A stretch of DNA of 64,000 nucleotides from Piscicola geometra (Eukaryota > Annelida > Clitellata > Hirudinida > Piscicolidae): contig OX030956.1 in NCBI GenBank assembly GCA_943735955.1, positions 421,001 to 485,000 on the forward strand, given 5' to 3'. A model generated the notes under the pieces. The model ran no database searches and was not told where the DNA came from. It saw only the letters and a list, made by a program, of their open reading frames with translations. The position numbers and the translations under genes are program-made. Within the stretch, counting starts at the first letter, position 1, and each line of letters opens with the position of its first letter. Positions 1 through 12,709 of the stretch are shown one piece after another.

Positions 1-294
1 CCTGCAGTCTTGTTGAAAGACTCACAATTAGGAAGTAAATTAAAATCCTTTTGTTTAAAAAAAATAAAAAGTTTTTTTCACTCATTTTAACAGATTGAAA
101 ATAATGAGAAATTTCAAATTTTGGAGATTTATATTATTTTTCGATATTTTACTACTATGCAATTTTGTTACTCTATTTACTTTTAGTTTTATTAAAAATT
201 TTAATAACTATTTGACCGTGCTCTACACTATCTTAATTTAAAATTTGAATCCATTTTTTTGTTTTATTCAGGAAAAGGAATTAATAAACTAATA

Positions 295-1645
295 ATGAAT
301 CATTTACCTAAGCTGAAAGTTTATCTGTAAGCTCATGATACACAATTTCAATTTCATTAATGATTAATCCTTAATTATATTATTCATTAATCATTAATGA
401 ATAATATAATTAATTTTTATATAAATAGTAGTTATATTTAACTAAACAATTTAAAATCATTGCGAAAATATTTTATCAATTTTTATTCGTTCAACCCATC
501 AATATTTTGAATTCTTTTCAGTCCATTATGGCAACGGAGCGTTCCGCGATACCCTTTGTACATCAAAGGCAACCCTCAACTGCGGGTTCACATGCCATTA
601 TTCTGGGTAAAGTTGATCAAGTGGCCCAAGTCTTTGCCTGCTGACACGCAAGCCTTCATGGTCCACCATCAGTGAGTTTGTTGCATACTAGCCAAGGCTC
701 ATGCTGTCAATAGCATTATTTCTGATTGGCTTTAATGATAAAAAAAATTACAATTCAATGAGAACTCTTTAATGGAAGAAATAGAAAACTTTAAACAAAA
801 TAGTATCTACTCTTATAATATATTATTTAATATGAATGGTCAAGAGGGTCTACAGCTGATCTGAAACATATTTCAAATGAAAGAAATAAATAAACTCCTC
901 ACCCAATACTATAAATGTGTAGTCATCTATGTTCATTCAAGGTGAATTTCTTAAAATAAGAAAAAACATGGCTTATTTAGTTAGCTCAGAATGCTTGGTT
1001 CAGCATGAGCCCTGCTTAACATTTTAGTGCTCATCTCCATTTCTAATGCTATTTTTACTATTTAATAATTTTTATTCAAAATAGAATGACTGAGTACGAT
1101 GTTGAAAACTATTTGAAAAAAATCTACAATCTCAAAGTGCTCACTGTGAAAACCATTCTGAAAAGAGGTCTGTTGGTAGATATGTACAATTATTTCCTAT
1201 ATAAGAATACTTCCATAGTCCAATTATGTATAGGAAATTATTGATAATTTTTTCTCAATTCAAACCTAATTTTAACATTGAATTGTTTTATCAAAAAACA
1301 GGGGTGGATCGCAAAAACCCATCATATGGCTTCCCAATCAACCCTGGTCCTGATCGCAGATATGCCTTTGTGCAAATGGTTCTTATATTTCAATCTTTAT
1401 AAATCAAAATAAATTAATTCAAATTATTTAATAAATCCTATGATTTTCATACTCTTTATTTTCATACTCATCTTTTTCAATCCTCAAATCGATAATTTTG
1501 CACACCACAGGAAGACATAGAAGATTTCAAGTTCCCTGACCTTTTCAAAGCGAAAGCAACTGAGCAAGAAGCAACCGAAGCCGACCACTCAATACGCCCC
1601 CCCACCAACCCACTCAGGGCTGATTTGCCCCTATGGTTACAATGA
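295..1645 (+). CDS. MRPL23: Mitochondrial ribosomal protein L23 (uL23m)
   Basis: This is a protein of the large subunit of the mitochondrial ribosome, near the exit tunnel. I read five exons: 295-326, 522-671, 1085-1167, 1302-1378 and 1511-1645. All junctions are GT-AG and the reading phases agree, giving 158 residues, close to the family length. Diagnostic stretches are YPLYIKGNPQLRV followed by FWVKL in exon 2, MTEYDVENYLKKIYNLKV in exon 3, RRYAFVQM in exon 4 and FKFPDLF in exon 5. These match the MRPL23 pattern of YPLY..GxPQLRV, DVxNYLxxIYxxxV and FPDLFxxK. The first exon (ATG at 295, strong GTAAGC donor, correct phase) is inferred; without it no in-frame ATG precedes the conserved core. 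It makes the N-terminus about 20 residues longer than I remember for the human protein. Confidence 0.88.
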
Positions 1646-2159
1646 GGCTAGATGATTAATTAACTACCTTTTTTATTTACGTTTTTTTAGAACTAATATT
1701 TTATTCTTTTCTATCTTTCTTTTATTAAAATCTTTTCAACAAAATGACTATATCTAAAATACGGCAAAGCTACTAAATGAAGGTAGATTGTTAATTATAA
1801 ATTACAAAGGTGCTAGCATTTTAATTATAATTTATAATCAACCATATGCTAATGAGAAAACGTGACGTTTTACAGTAAAATTACAGAAATTTTTCACAAT
1901 TTAAATTTTTCGTCATTCTATCTAAATGAAAAAATATGCATTAGAGAAATTTTAATTATCATTCAAAAGAGTAGATTACCAATAAATTATACATTATTCA
2001 GGCTTTTAAATAAAAATAATAAAATACAATTATTCTTTGAATTTAGCGTGACGTTATAAGTTATAATTTTCTAAAAACTATTTCGATTTATTGTATAAAA
2101 TTAGATTAAACTTTATATAATGACCTCATTTTAACCTCGAATTCTATTGCATCTACTCT

Positions 2160-2410
2160 CTTTTTATGTATTGAGTTTTCATCTGCTTTTGATACTGTCG
2201 ATCATACTCTTTTACTAAGTGTTTTAGATTCTTCTTTTAATATTTCTTGATCTTCCCTTAACTGGCTTAAATCATATCTTTCTGAGCGAACTTCTTATTT
2301 ATCAAGAGAATCTTCTTGTTCTTCATCTATCTCTTCTCTTATGCTGTTCCACAGGGCTCAATCTATTGACCCTCACCTTTTATTCTCTACACACTGAATT
2401 ACCTAATATG
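2160..2410 (+). pseudogene. Decayed CR1/L2-like reverse transcriptase fragment
   Basis: In the plus strand the frame reads SSAFDTVDHTLLL, then SLNWLKSYLSERT, then AVPQGSI and PFILYTLN. These are the core motifs of a non-LTR reverse transcriptase in the correct order: the SxAFDTVDH block, the WxxSYLxxR block and the VPQGSxLGPxLF block. In-frame stop codons interrupt it (after NIS and after GSIY). Neither the YxDD catalytic box nor an endonuclease is recognisable, so only a relic of about 250 bp remains. The same motifs occur intact in the LINE at 59006-62089, so it belongs to the same broad clade, though it is clearly an older insertion. It lies between MRPL23 and AK1. Confidence 0.75.
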
Positions 2411-2827
2411 GAAAAAAAGAACGAAAAAAATGGAAAAATAATTTGAAGAACATTTCCCGTATGGTAGATTTCGATTGCTATTCATTGTCACTTAGATAAG
2501 CCATTAAGCCTTAATCCTTAAAGGTTGTCAACTTCATTGAAGGACTCTTAGAAGATTAAACTCCTTCCTTAAGAAGATTGTCTAAATGGCTGAAATTAAA
2601 TTGATCTCCTTGAAACCCATTAATAAAAAAGTTTAAACGGTTTATTTCCAATTTAAAAAATAGTTGATTTATTAAAATTAATTGAAAGTATTAGAACTTT
2701 TAGAAAAAAAATAAAATATTGTATTTAATATTTATTTAAAATCCATTTAATAATGTTAAAAAAAATAAATATTTATGACGATCATTATCGTCAGCACCAC
2801 CTTGATCATTATCATCAGCACCACCAC

Positions 2828-4852
<2,025 letters not shown>

Positions 4853-7800
4853 CGATACATTTTTTTATTTTAAATCTTTTTTCACAGTAAAAAAACAAAC
4901 TCACTGGCATTTTGACTTATTTGATTGTTATCAAAACTAACAATTCCAACAGTTTTAGTGGCAGAAAACCCTAGTACGATTATGATAGAGCTTGTTGTCA
5001 CGCACAACAGTCTACTCACGTATATATGCTCAGAGTATGCCACACAAATTTGATATCTGCAATGCAATGTTGTTTTGGTGGATGGATATAAGCATAGCGA
5101 ATAATTGAGCCTAGAATTCTATAGCATGAAGGCAGCTTTAATCTCTATACTTGAACATCAGTGAAGTAAGGCGAAAGAGTGGAAGTCGTTGCTTGGTGGA
5201 GTGATTCTGCAAGAGGATTGCATAAAGGCTTCCTTCCATCATTACAATTATGTACAATTACTTTTATTGCGGCATTTTGCACTAATGAAAAATGAATTCA
5301 ATACAAATCAATGGCACACAAATATTGAGTTTGATCACTCAATTATAAAGTGTATTCATACATTATAATGTTATACATTTGTTATAGACTTACATACTTA
5401 GCTGTGCGCAATAAAAAAGTTGAATTTTTTTCTTTTTATTGGCAAAGGGGGAAACAGGCTTATGAGCAATAAATACCAACGCATGTAGAGTCTATAATAT
5501 TCTATCGTAAGATAATAATAACAATAATAAGGATGATGGCAGACATTTTTATAGTGGCGTATAGCCCGTCTGAGCTTTAAAGCCAATTGTATGGGAATTT
5601 CAACTTACAGATACTAGGGCATGGGTTGCACTCGATTCTAGGAAAGTTGACCATTGGCCAAGACGAGAGTCAAAACACCCTCCGTGATTCGCTCAACCTA
5701 GATAAGAAACCCTGAAGTTTTGGAAATAAAATAAAAGTATAAAAAATGTGTTTAAAAAAAAGAAAAAAATTCAGCATGAATTGAGAATGTCCAAAGCATC
5801 TCAAACGTGTTTTCTCACCTCGTCACCAAACCTTCTGACAGCCCCTCTCATATACTTATTTCTCATCTTGCCTAACCTCGTAACCCTCAACGATAACCTT
5901 ATCATCTTTAGCTCTGCGACCACGGTCTTTGCTTTTTTTTTTCTCTTTTTCAATGCCACTGCATCATGTCAGGTTGCAGTACAGTCCTATAAAATTTATT
6001 TTTATTTTTACATACACGTTTTCGTGGCATATCACTTCTGTTATTTATCTAAATAACAATAAAATACTTTAATTTTGTATATTTCCATAGGTTTTGAGGC
6101 TCTCATATTTCTCACCAATCTTTTCATTTTTATAAAAAATACTTGGTCAATAACTTTTTTTACTTATGTAATTAATTTGCATTTAAACTCAATCGTAAGT
6201 ATCGACGATACCTAGTATCGTACCTAAAAATAGGAAACATTTGTTCAAATAATTTTTTTATAGATAAAATTTGGTTTTTATAAATAATTATTATGTAAAT
6301 AAAAAGAATAAAATAAACTCATTGAATAATAAAATAATCGTATTTAAATTTAACTCTCATAATTATGAATGAAATTTAAATGGATAAATTCAAACGCACC
6401 CACTACAAAAAATTCCTACCTAGGATTCGTTCTGGGGATTTAAACTTTAAAGTCTTACGAGCTTTCAAAGATACAATTAGGTTTGTTTTAACATTTATTA
6501 TATTATTTAATATTTTTTAAATATTCCTATAATTAAATGCTTGCATGTTCTTTAATTAACTTATGTTAATGAGTTTACTCATTGATGTTCTTAGTCATTA
6601 TTCCATCTTTAAATGACTATTTCATTTTATTGAGTGTAATAAACTAATTGGAAAAATTAGTATTTAATATATTTTTGCTTTTTTACAGCAAGTTCTTTGA
6701 GGGAGATAATTAATTCAAAAATAGAATATAATTTGTGAAGCTACCAAGTTATTCATTTGAAAAGCTCTAAAAATAAAATAAGCATTTAACTTTAGATATC
6801 TATATAAAACATGCTTAAAAATGTTCAAAATATGAAAGAAAAAAAATAATTTTTTAACTAAAAATGTAAAAATTACTTTAAGAAAAATTAATAAAACTAA
6901 CATGGCTTATAAATTGAAAATGTTCACATGAAATGGGATTGAATATTTGCAACCTTCATGAAATGCATGGATGTCTTTGGATCAATACTCTTGTATGTAT
7001 GCACAAAGTGTATGCATGCTACAGGGGGTTGTGCATTCTATGCAGACTGTTTGAATTGTATTGGTTCTTTTGAGGTCTGAGACTAAATATTGAGTGTTTA
7101 AATTGTTGAATTATTTTATATTCAATTTTTCATCGTTAATTAACAATTATAAAACTCAATCAGTTTGGAAATAATCACACATAAAAGTCTGAAATGCTCT
7201 CAATTATAAATAAATAGTTTAACAGAAGTGACATATAAACAGACACAAGTAAACACACACACACATCAGCAAAAACAGATGCACATACATGCATTTATAA
7301 GTAATTGAAAGTTATTTGGCTATGATGAGGGAGGTGTCTTTTTCCAAGAAAATAAGTTTGATTATCAAGAAATCTCAAATTTTAATTCGTGGTATTTGAA
7401 AAAGCATCTGTTGCTCCAGCATGGTACAACTGTTCGAAAATAGATTTGAATAATTACACCCATTTTAACCAGCTGCATCAACATTTAAATCACAAATAAG
7501 ATGAATTTATAAAATAAAAGTTAATTAATAATTATTAACTAAATAAGAGGAAATATTAAATTAATTATATTATACAGTATTAATACAGTATTGATACAGT
7601 TTATAAAATCTCCTTGATGATGATGCAGAACTCCTAGACACCTGATGCCACAGAAGAGCACACAAGACATGCAATGAAATATCTGAGAAGGAAGGACAAA
7701 CAGACAGGGTGGGTTGTTGGTGTTGTTGTAGTTGTATTGTAATCGCGTTAACGCCACAAAAATAGTAATCGTTTTTGTGTTGTATTGTATAGTTCTCATG

Positions 7801-8183
7801 ATTCATTTGTTTCTATGGTACTGTTGTTGTATCATGGTTTTGCATGGAGTTGTTGCTACAGTGTTTTGCGTTTCTGCTGTTTTCAGTTACTATGATGAGT
7901 TGTTTAGTTGTACAAAAAGCGTGGTCATCATTCCAAAAATCACCAACAACAACACCTAACAACATCAACCAACAACAACAACCAACAACAACACCCAACA
8001 ACCAACAACACCCAACAACAACACCCAACAACAACAGCCAACAACAACACCCAACAACAACACCCAACAACAACAACCAACAACAACAACACCCAACAAC
8101 CAACAACACCCAACAACAACACCCAACAACAACACCCAACAACAACACCAAACAACAACACCCAACAACACCACTCACCACAG
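4853..8183. other. Intergenic stretch, no supported gene
   Basis: AT-rich sequence upstream of AK1 (which reads leftward) and of SCHIP1 (which reads rightward), so it should hold the promoters of both. Only short chance reading frames occur. A CAAC-rich simple repeat begins at about 7944. One possible small exon of SCHIP1 may lie at about 7888-7945 (see findings). I see no other gene, RNA or recognisable element. Confidence 0.5.
7944..8183. repeat. (CCAACAACA)n / (AAC)n tandem repeat
   Basis: Nearly pure CCAACAACA and CAACAACAA units. The tract ends in CACCACAG directly before the first readable SCHIP1 exon, so it probably forms the end of an intron. The frame it would encode does not continue into the IQ-motif frame, which argues that it is not coding. 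Confidence 0.85.
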
Positions 8184-9884
8184 AGCTGTGCAAGCCAGTC
8201 ATTCCAGCGACTCGAGCACCCTTCCACATCTGGCCTACAGTCCAGTTCTACGAATCCACAAGGCGTGGAGACATTACAAAGACTTCAGACTGCCCACCAC
8301 ACAATTGCCTGACCTCTCCTCCACCACCACTACTCCTCCAAACAACAACAACAACAAGTCATCAACTGAAGACACCACTGATATTTTTAGTTTGAGTAGT
8401 AGTTCTGATACAACAACTACAACAACAACTGCTACTACGTCTATGTGGCAATTACGACTCGACAACCATCGTTTCTGTAACAACAACAACAACAACAATC
8501 ACCACAACAGCACGCAAGACATCACCAACAACAACATCATCTACCACTCCACGCATGACTTGTCGATCATCAGCACCAACAACAACAACAACAACAACAA
8601 CTTCAAACTACAACACCCACTCATCGAGTCAGATCCGAACTCGATTTCGTCCGACCACTCGGAATTAAACGAATCATTCAAGGGGCAGCTGGCATGTTTG
8701 GACTTGAGTGGGATCACTACTACCACCACCACCAATCTCACCAACAAGCAACACAACGACCAGTTCAACAAGATCTTCCACAACCTTCATAAGTCGTCGT
8801 CATCATCACCAGGAGGAGGAAGAGGAGGAGGAGGAGGAGGGCAGAAGGTGGATGATGATGATGGAGGGGGTGATGATGATGATGAGCAGAAGAAGATCAG
8901 AAAGACTAACCTTCTCAAGCTGGCGAGTGAGTTTGCAGAGTTGAAGGGACTCCAGCACCACGCCCTTCCCCTCGACCTCCCCCGGCACAAGGAGACCTGC
9001 AGTGGAAACACCTCTGACACGGATGTGATGATGATACCCTATGATCATCATCATCATCAGCAGCAGCAGCACCCACAGCATCATCATCAGCATCATCAAC
9101 TCGTCACTAATGATATTAACAACAACGTTGGCGTCAGTAATAATGGTCTGGAGCTGAACGATGGAGAAGTTTTCAATGAAAAGAAAGATGATGATGATGA
9201 TGATGATGATGATGACGTCAGCACCAAGGTCAAGGTTACATCCAGCCACAAGTGTGGAGGCTTGAAAGGTCATGGGTGTAATGGGAATGGCAATTCAGTG
9301 GCGAAGGAAGCCAAGGATAAAGATGGAAGCACTGATCGTTCAATGGGTCATGATAATGATAACGATGGTGGTGATGATTGTGATAATGATGATGATGATG
9401 AAGAGGAGGAGGATAAAGAGGTTTATCATGCATGTGATTATGGCGGAAGTGTCAATGATATTAGAGGCTGTGGTGATGGCGGTTGTGATAATGATGATGG
9501 CTGCGATAGGGATGATGATGACCATAGTGGTGTGAAAAAAGAAGCCAGTGTTGATAATGATGATATAGGTGGTGATGGGATGAATGCAAAGACTGATAAG
9601 ACTCTAGTTGATAAAGACACTGAAAAGGTGTGTCCTGATAGTAGTAGCAACGTAACAGAGCCTCATGAATGTGTAAATGGAAAGATGGATGTCACCCTTA
9701 GTGGCGACAACAACAAACACAAGTTGAATGCATTGCAAGTCATCAGCATCAACAACAAAGAAGAAAACAACAACGACAACAACAACCCTCAATGCGTCAA
9801 CTTCAGACACAAGTCACTTGTTTTGAATAATCTTTACAGTTTTACTATTTGAACGATGATTTTGTCATCATCATCATCATCAAC

Positions 9885-9942
<58 letters not shown>

Positions 9943-11614
9943 CCAGGTCAAGCATGAGCAGGAGCACGTCGAACAGGCATTTGAAGGATGGAGAGGAGGA
10001 GAAGAAGAAGATATGGGTGAGTGATGAATAAATGAATGAGTGAGTGAATGGGTGGATGAATAAATGAATGGATGAGTGAATGGGTGGATGAATAAATGAA
10101 TGGATGAGTGAATGGGTGGATGAATAAATGAATGGATGAGTGAATGGGTGGATGAATAAATGAATGGATGAGTGAATGGGTGGATGAATAAATGAATGGA
10201 TGAGTGAATGGGTGGATGAATAAATGAATGGATGAGTGAATGGGTGGATGAATAAATGAATGGATGAGTGAATGGGTGGATGAATAAATGAATTGATGAA
10301 CAAAACATTAACAGCAAAATACCTACAACAACAGAATACAAAAACAACCAACAAACTAATCCAACATCAAAAACCAACAAACTAACCCAACAACAACAAA
10401 AACCAACAAACTAACCCAACAACAACAACAACAACAACAACAACAACGACAGCAACACCGCTTGAGCACCAGAGAAGACATCCTCAAGAAACTTGCCTCC
10501 GAGGCAGACGAGGACTCCGATTCGTCGACCAATCAGCACTCAGCTGGTCTTTTCTATGTCAACGAAGCAGCCAATGACATCGAGAAGGAGAAGCAGGATG
10601 GTGCTGGTAGTGATGCTTGTGGTGGTGATGATGGTAGTAGTAGTGGTAATGTTGGTAGTGGAGAAGTGAAAAGAGGAGTAGCAAAAGGCATCAACAACAA
10701 GCAAGCCCCTAGCCTTCCTGCCATTGGTGGGTCGAATAAAAAGGTCAGTAAAAGCAACGACGTGATTGGTCAGAGCAAAGTGGGCGGAGTCAGTTGCGCA
10801 TCTAAGCGGGTTGCCATGGGAACCAAAGCCACTCCTGACATAATCGCTTCAACCAATGACATGGTGGGTGTGATGGAGGGGCTGTGGTGATGATGATGAT
10901 GATGGTGAGGATGATGATGATGATGATGAGGATGCGATGAGGAGTTTTATCGGATTAGTTTGTCGAAAGTGGATTGAGTATTACAATACGACGAAAAAGA
11001 AAATTATAATGTTAATAATAATAAAACAAATGTAAGTTTTAGGCAAATAATAATAATAATGGGGAGCGGGGATGGCTTAGATGGTAGACGTCGGACTTGC
11101 AACTTAAAGGTTGCCAGTTCGAATCCTTGGAAGCAACCGTGAACTATCAAATACCTAGTGTATATGATGCGGTGTTTGCGACGTATGCATTGAAAGATGT
11201 GTACGTCGTGTGGAGTGGCGCCTTGGCGCATAAGAACCATGGTTCTCAGAACCATTGTAACATGGCATGCGTCTGTCAGGCTGTGAATAATATAGACCAA
11301 AAAAAATAAATAATAATAATAATTTAAACTTTGAATATAAACAACAACAAATACAACAACAACAAATACAACAACAACAAATACAACAACAACAAATACA
11401 ACAACAACAAATACAACAACAACAAATACAACAACAACAAATACAACAACAACAAATACAACAACAACAAATACAACAACAACAAATACAACAACCACCA
11501 CCATGACGACGACGACAGCACGCGTCTGAGGACTACACAGGCAGGCAAGAACGTCTGCAGAGGGAAGCCAAGATGGCGTTGGCCCAGGTGGTGATGATGA
11601 TGATGAAGATGATA

Positions 11615-11693
<79 letters not shown>

Positions 11694-12709
11694 GGCTCGT
11701 CCGATGGCTTACATGCAGCTGCAACTGGAGAAGAAGAAGTTCACAAAGTCTCCACTGGCTGACATTGTGAGTGGGCGGGTGGGCTGAGTGATGGAGTGAG
11801 TGGTGAAAAAGGAGGGTGATAATGGAGGGAGGTGAAGAAGGAGGGTGATAATGATGGGAGGTGAAGATCGAAAGTGGGAGGGGATGGTATTGGAGTAGGG
11901 TGGTGGAAGAAAGGTAGTGAGAGAGGAAGAGGATGATGAAGGAGAAAAAAGATGGCAAAAAAGATCAAACCTGAAACATCAACTCATCCTTGCCATTTCC
12001 CTCCATCTTTCTCTCCATCTCTCCATCCTTCCATCCTCTTCACTCCTCCAGCTGGGCATGGAAACCTTTGTGGAGGGGCAGCTGGTTCGCTTGTCGCTGC
12101 AGCGTCTGCAGTGCATGAACGTCGCTCAGCTGCAGGTGGTCGTCAACGAACTGCATGCCAGCATTGAAGGTGGTGGCGTGGATTGGTTGCTTGTGGCGAA
12201 CTCACCCACCAACCATTCTCACCCATCCTCACCCACCCACCAACCATCCTCACCCATCCTCACCCACCCACCAACCATCCTCACCCATCCTCACCCACCC
12301 ACCAACCATCCTCACCAACCAACTCATCCCTCCTAACCCACCCACCCATCCATCCATCTCCCCTAGTTCTGAACAGTGACCTGATGGACCAGCTGGTGGA
12401 CAGAGACGACCTGCACACCGTCCAAGACTCCATGCTGGTCGACATTGAAGACCTTACGGGGTGAGTTTGTGTCTGTATGTGTGTGGGTTTTAGGAATTTT
12501 TTTAGTAAATAATATATTAAAGCTGTTTTTTTAATACTTTTTAAATAATATAATGTTATTCTCTGTGAGTTATATATCAAATAATATTGCTAAAAATATA
12601 GGAAACTCTTGACTTTCATAATTGTTGTTGTTGTTGTTGACTATTTCAATGTCGCAGGAGGGCTCAAGAATTTGCAGCAAAGACAGGAAAGGGGGAGACC
12701 CGTTCCTGA
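8184..12709 (+). CDS. SCHIP1: Schwannomin-interacting protein 1 family (IQCJ-SCHIP1-like)
   Basis: SCHIP1 proteins bind the NF2 product and ankyrin-type partners through a C-terminal coiled coil; the IQCJ-SCHIP1 fusion form adds an IQ motif. Exons: about 8184-9840 (IQ-like [12 protein letters not shown], then long Asn-, His- and Asp-rich runs; its end is not fixed), 9947-10016, 10453-10863 ([23 protein letters not shown]; 3' end uncertain, 10742 possible), 11519-11587 ([15 protein letters not shown]), 11695-11766 ([14 protein letters not shown]), 12052-12169 ([16 protein letters not shown]), 12367-12460 ([18 protein letters not shown]) and 12658-12709 ending in stop. The last five exons join in phase and match the SCHIP1 domain throughout. 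The low-complexity first exon is assigned by position and the IQ-like motif, with less certainty. The 5' start is missing. Confidence 0.85.
9868..9944. repeat. (ATC)n microsatellite at a splice acceptor
   Basis: Near-perfect CAT/ATC trinucleotides run straight into the acceptor CACCAG at 9941-9946, immediately before the short SCHIP1 exon 9947-10016. Confidence 0.85.
10017..10300. repeat. 32-bp minisatellite starting at a splice donor
   Basis: About nine copies of a 32-bp unit built from GTGAATGGGTGGATGAATAA and ATGAATGGATGA. The first bases, GTGAGT at 10017, are the proposed donor of the SCHIP1 exon 9947-10016, and the array is made of the same GTGAGT/GTGAAT words. Confidence 0.85.
11061..11325 (+). 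mobile_element. tRNA-derived SINE
   Basis: The left end resembles a tRNA: A-box-like TGGCTTAGATGG at about 11072 and B-box-like AGTTCGAATCC at about 11116, spaced as in a tRNA gene. An unrelated body of about 180 bp follows, and the right end is an A-rich tail (CCAAAAAAAATAAATAATAA). AATAATAAT flanks both sides and may be the target duplication. It lies in sense orientation in a SCHIP1 intron. The cloverleaf is too degenerate for a functional tRNA call. Confidence 0.75.
11331..11502. repeat. 15-bp AACAACAAATACAAC tandem repeat
   Basis: About 11 copies of a 15-bp unit lie upstream of the SCHIP1 exon at 11519, separated from it only by a short ACGACGACGACAG acceptor stretch. Confidence 0.85.
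11588..11694. repeat. Whole intron composed of (GAT)n
   Basis: The 107-bp intron between two conserved SCHIP1 exons reads GTGGTGATGATG...GATGATGAACAG. Apart from the terminal bases it is almost entirely GAT trinucleotides. Confidence 0.85.
12170..12366. repeat. Intron filled by a 31-bp CACCCATCCT minisatellite
   Basis: SCHIP1 intron between VNELHASIE and NSDLMDQL. Units of about 31 bp (CACCCATCCTCACCCACCCA plus CCAACCATCCT) occupy most of it. Confidence 0.8.

Noticed and set aside
5748..6056. Plus-strand 102-codon hydrophobic frame
   Set aside because: Composition follows the AT-rich sequence; no motif, no splice context, no neighbour support.
7844..8395. Plus-strand frame through the AAC array
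   Set aside because: It leaves the IQ-motif frame and has no conserved sequence after the repeat; treated as intron.
11061..11135. Functional tRNA gene
   Set aside because: A and B boxes are present but the anticodon stem does not pair well and the sequence continues into a SINE body with an A-rich tail.
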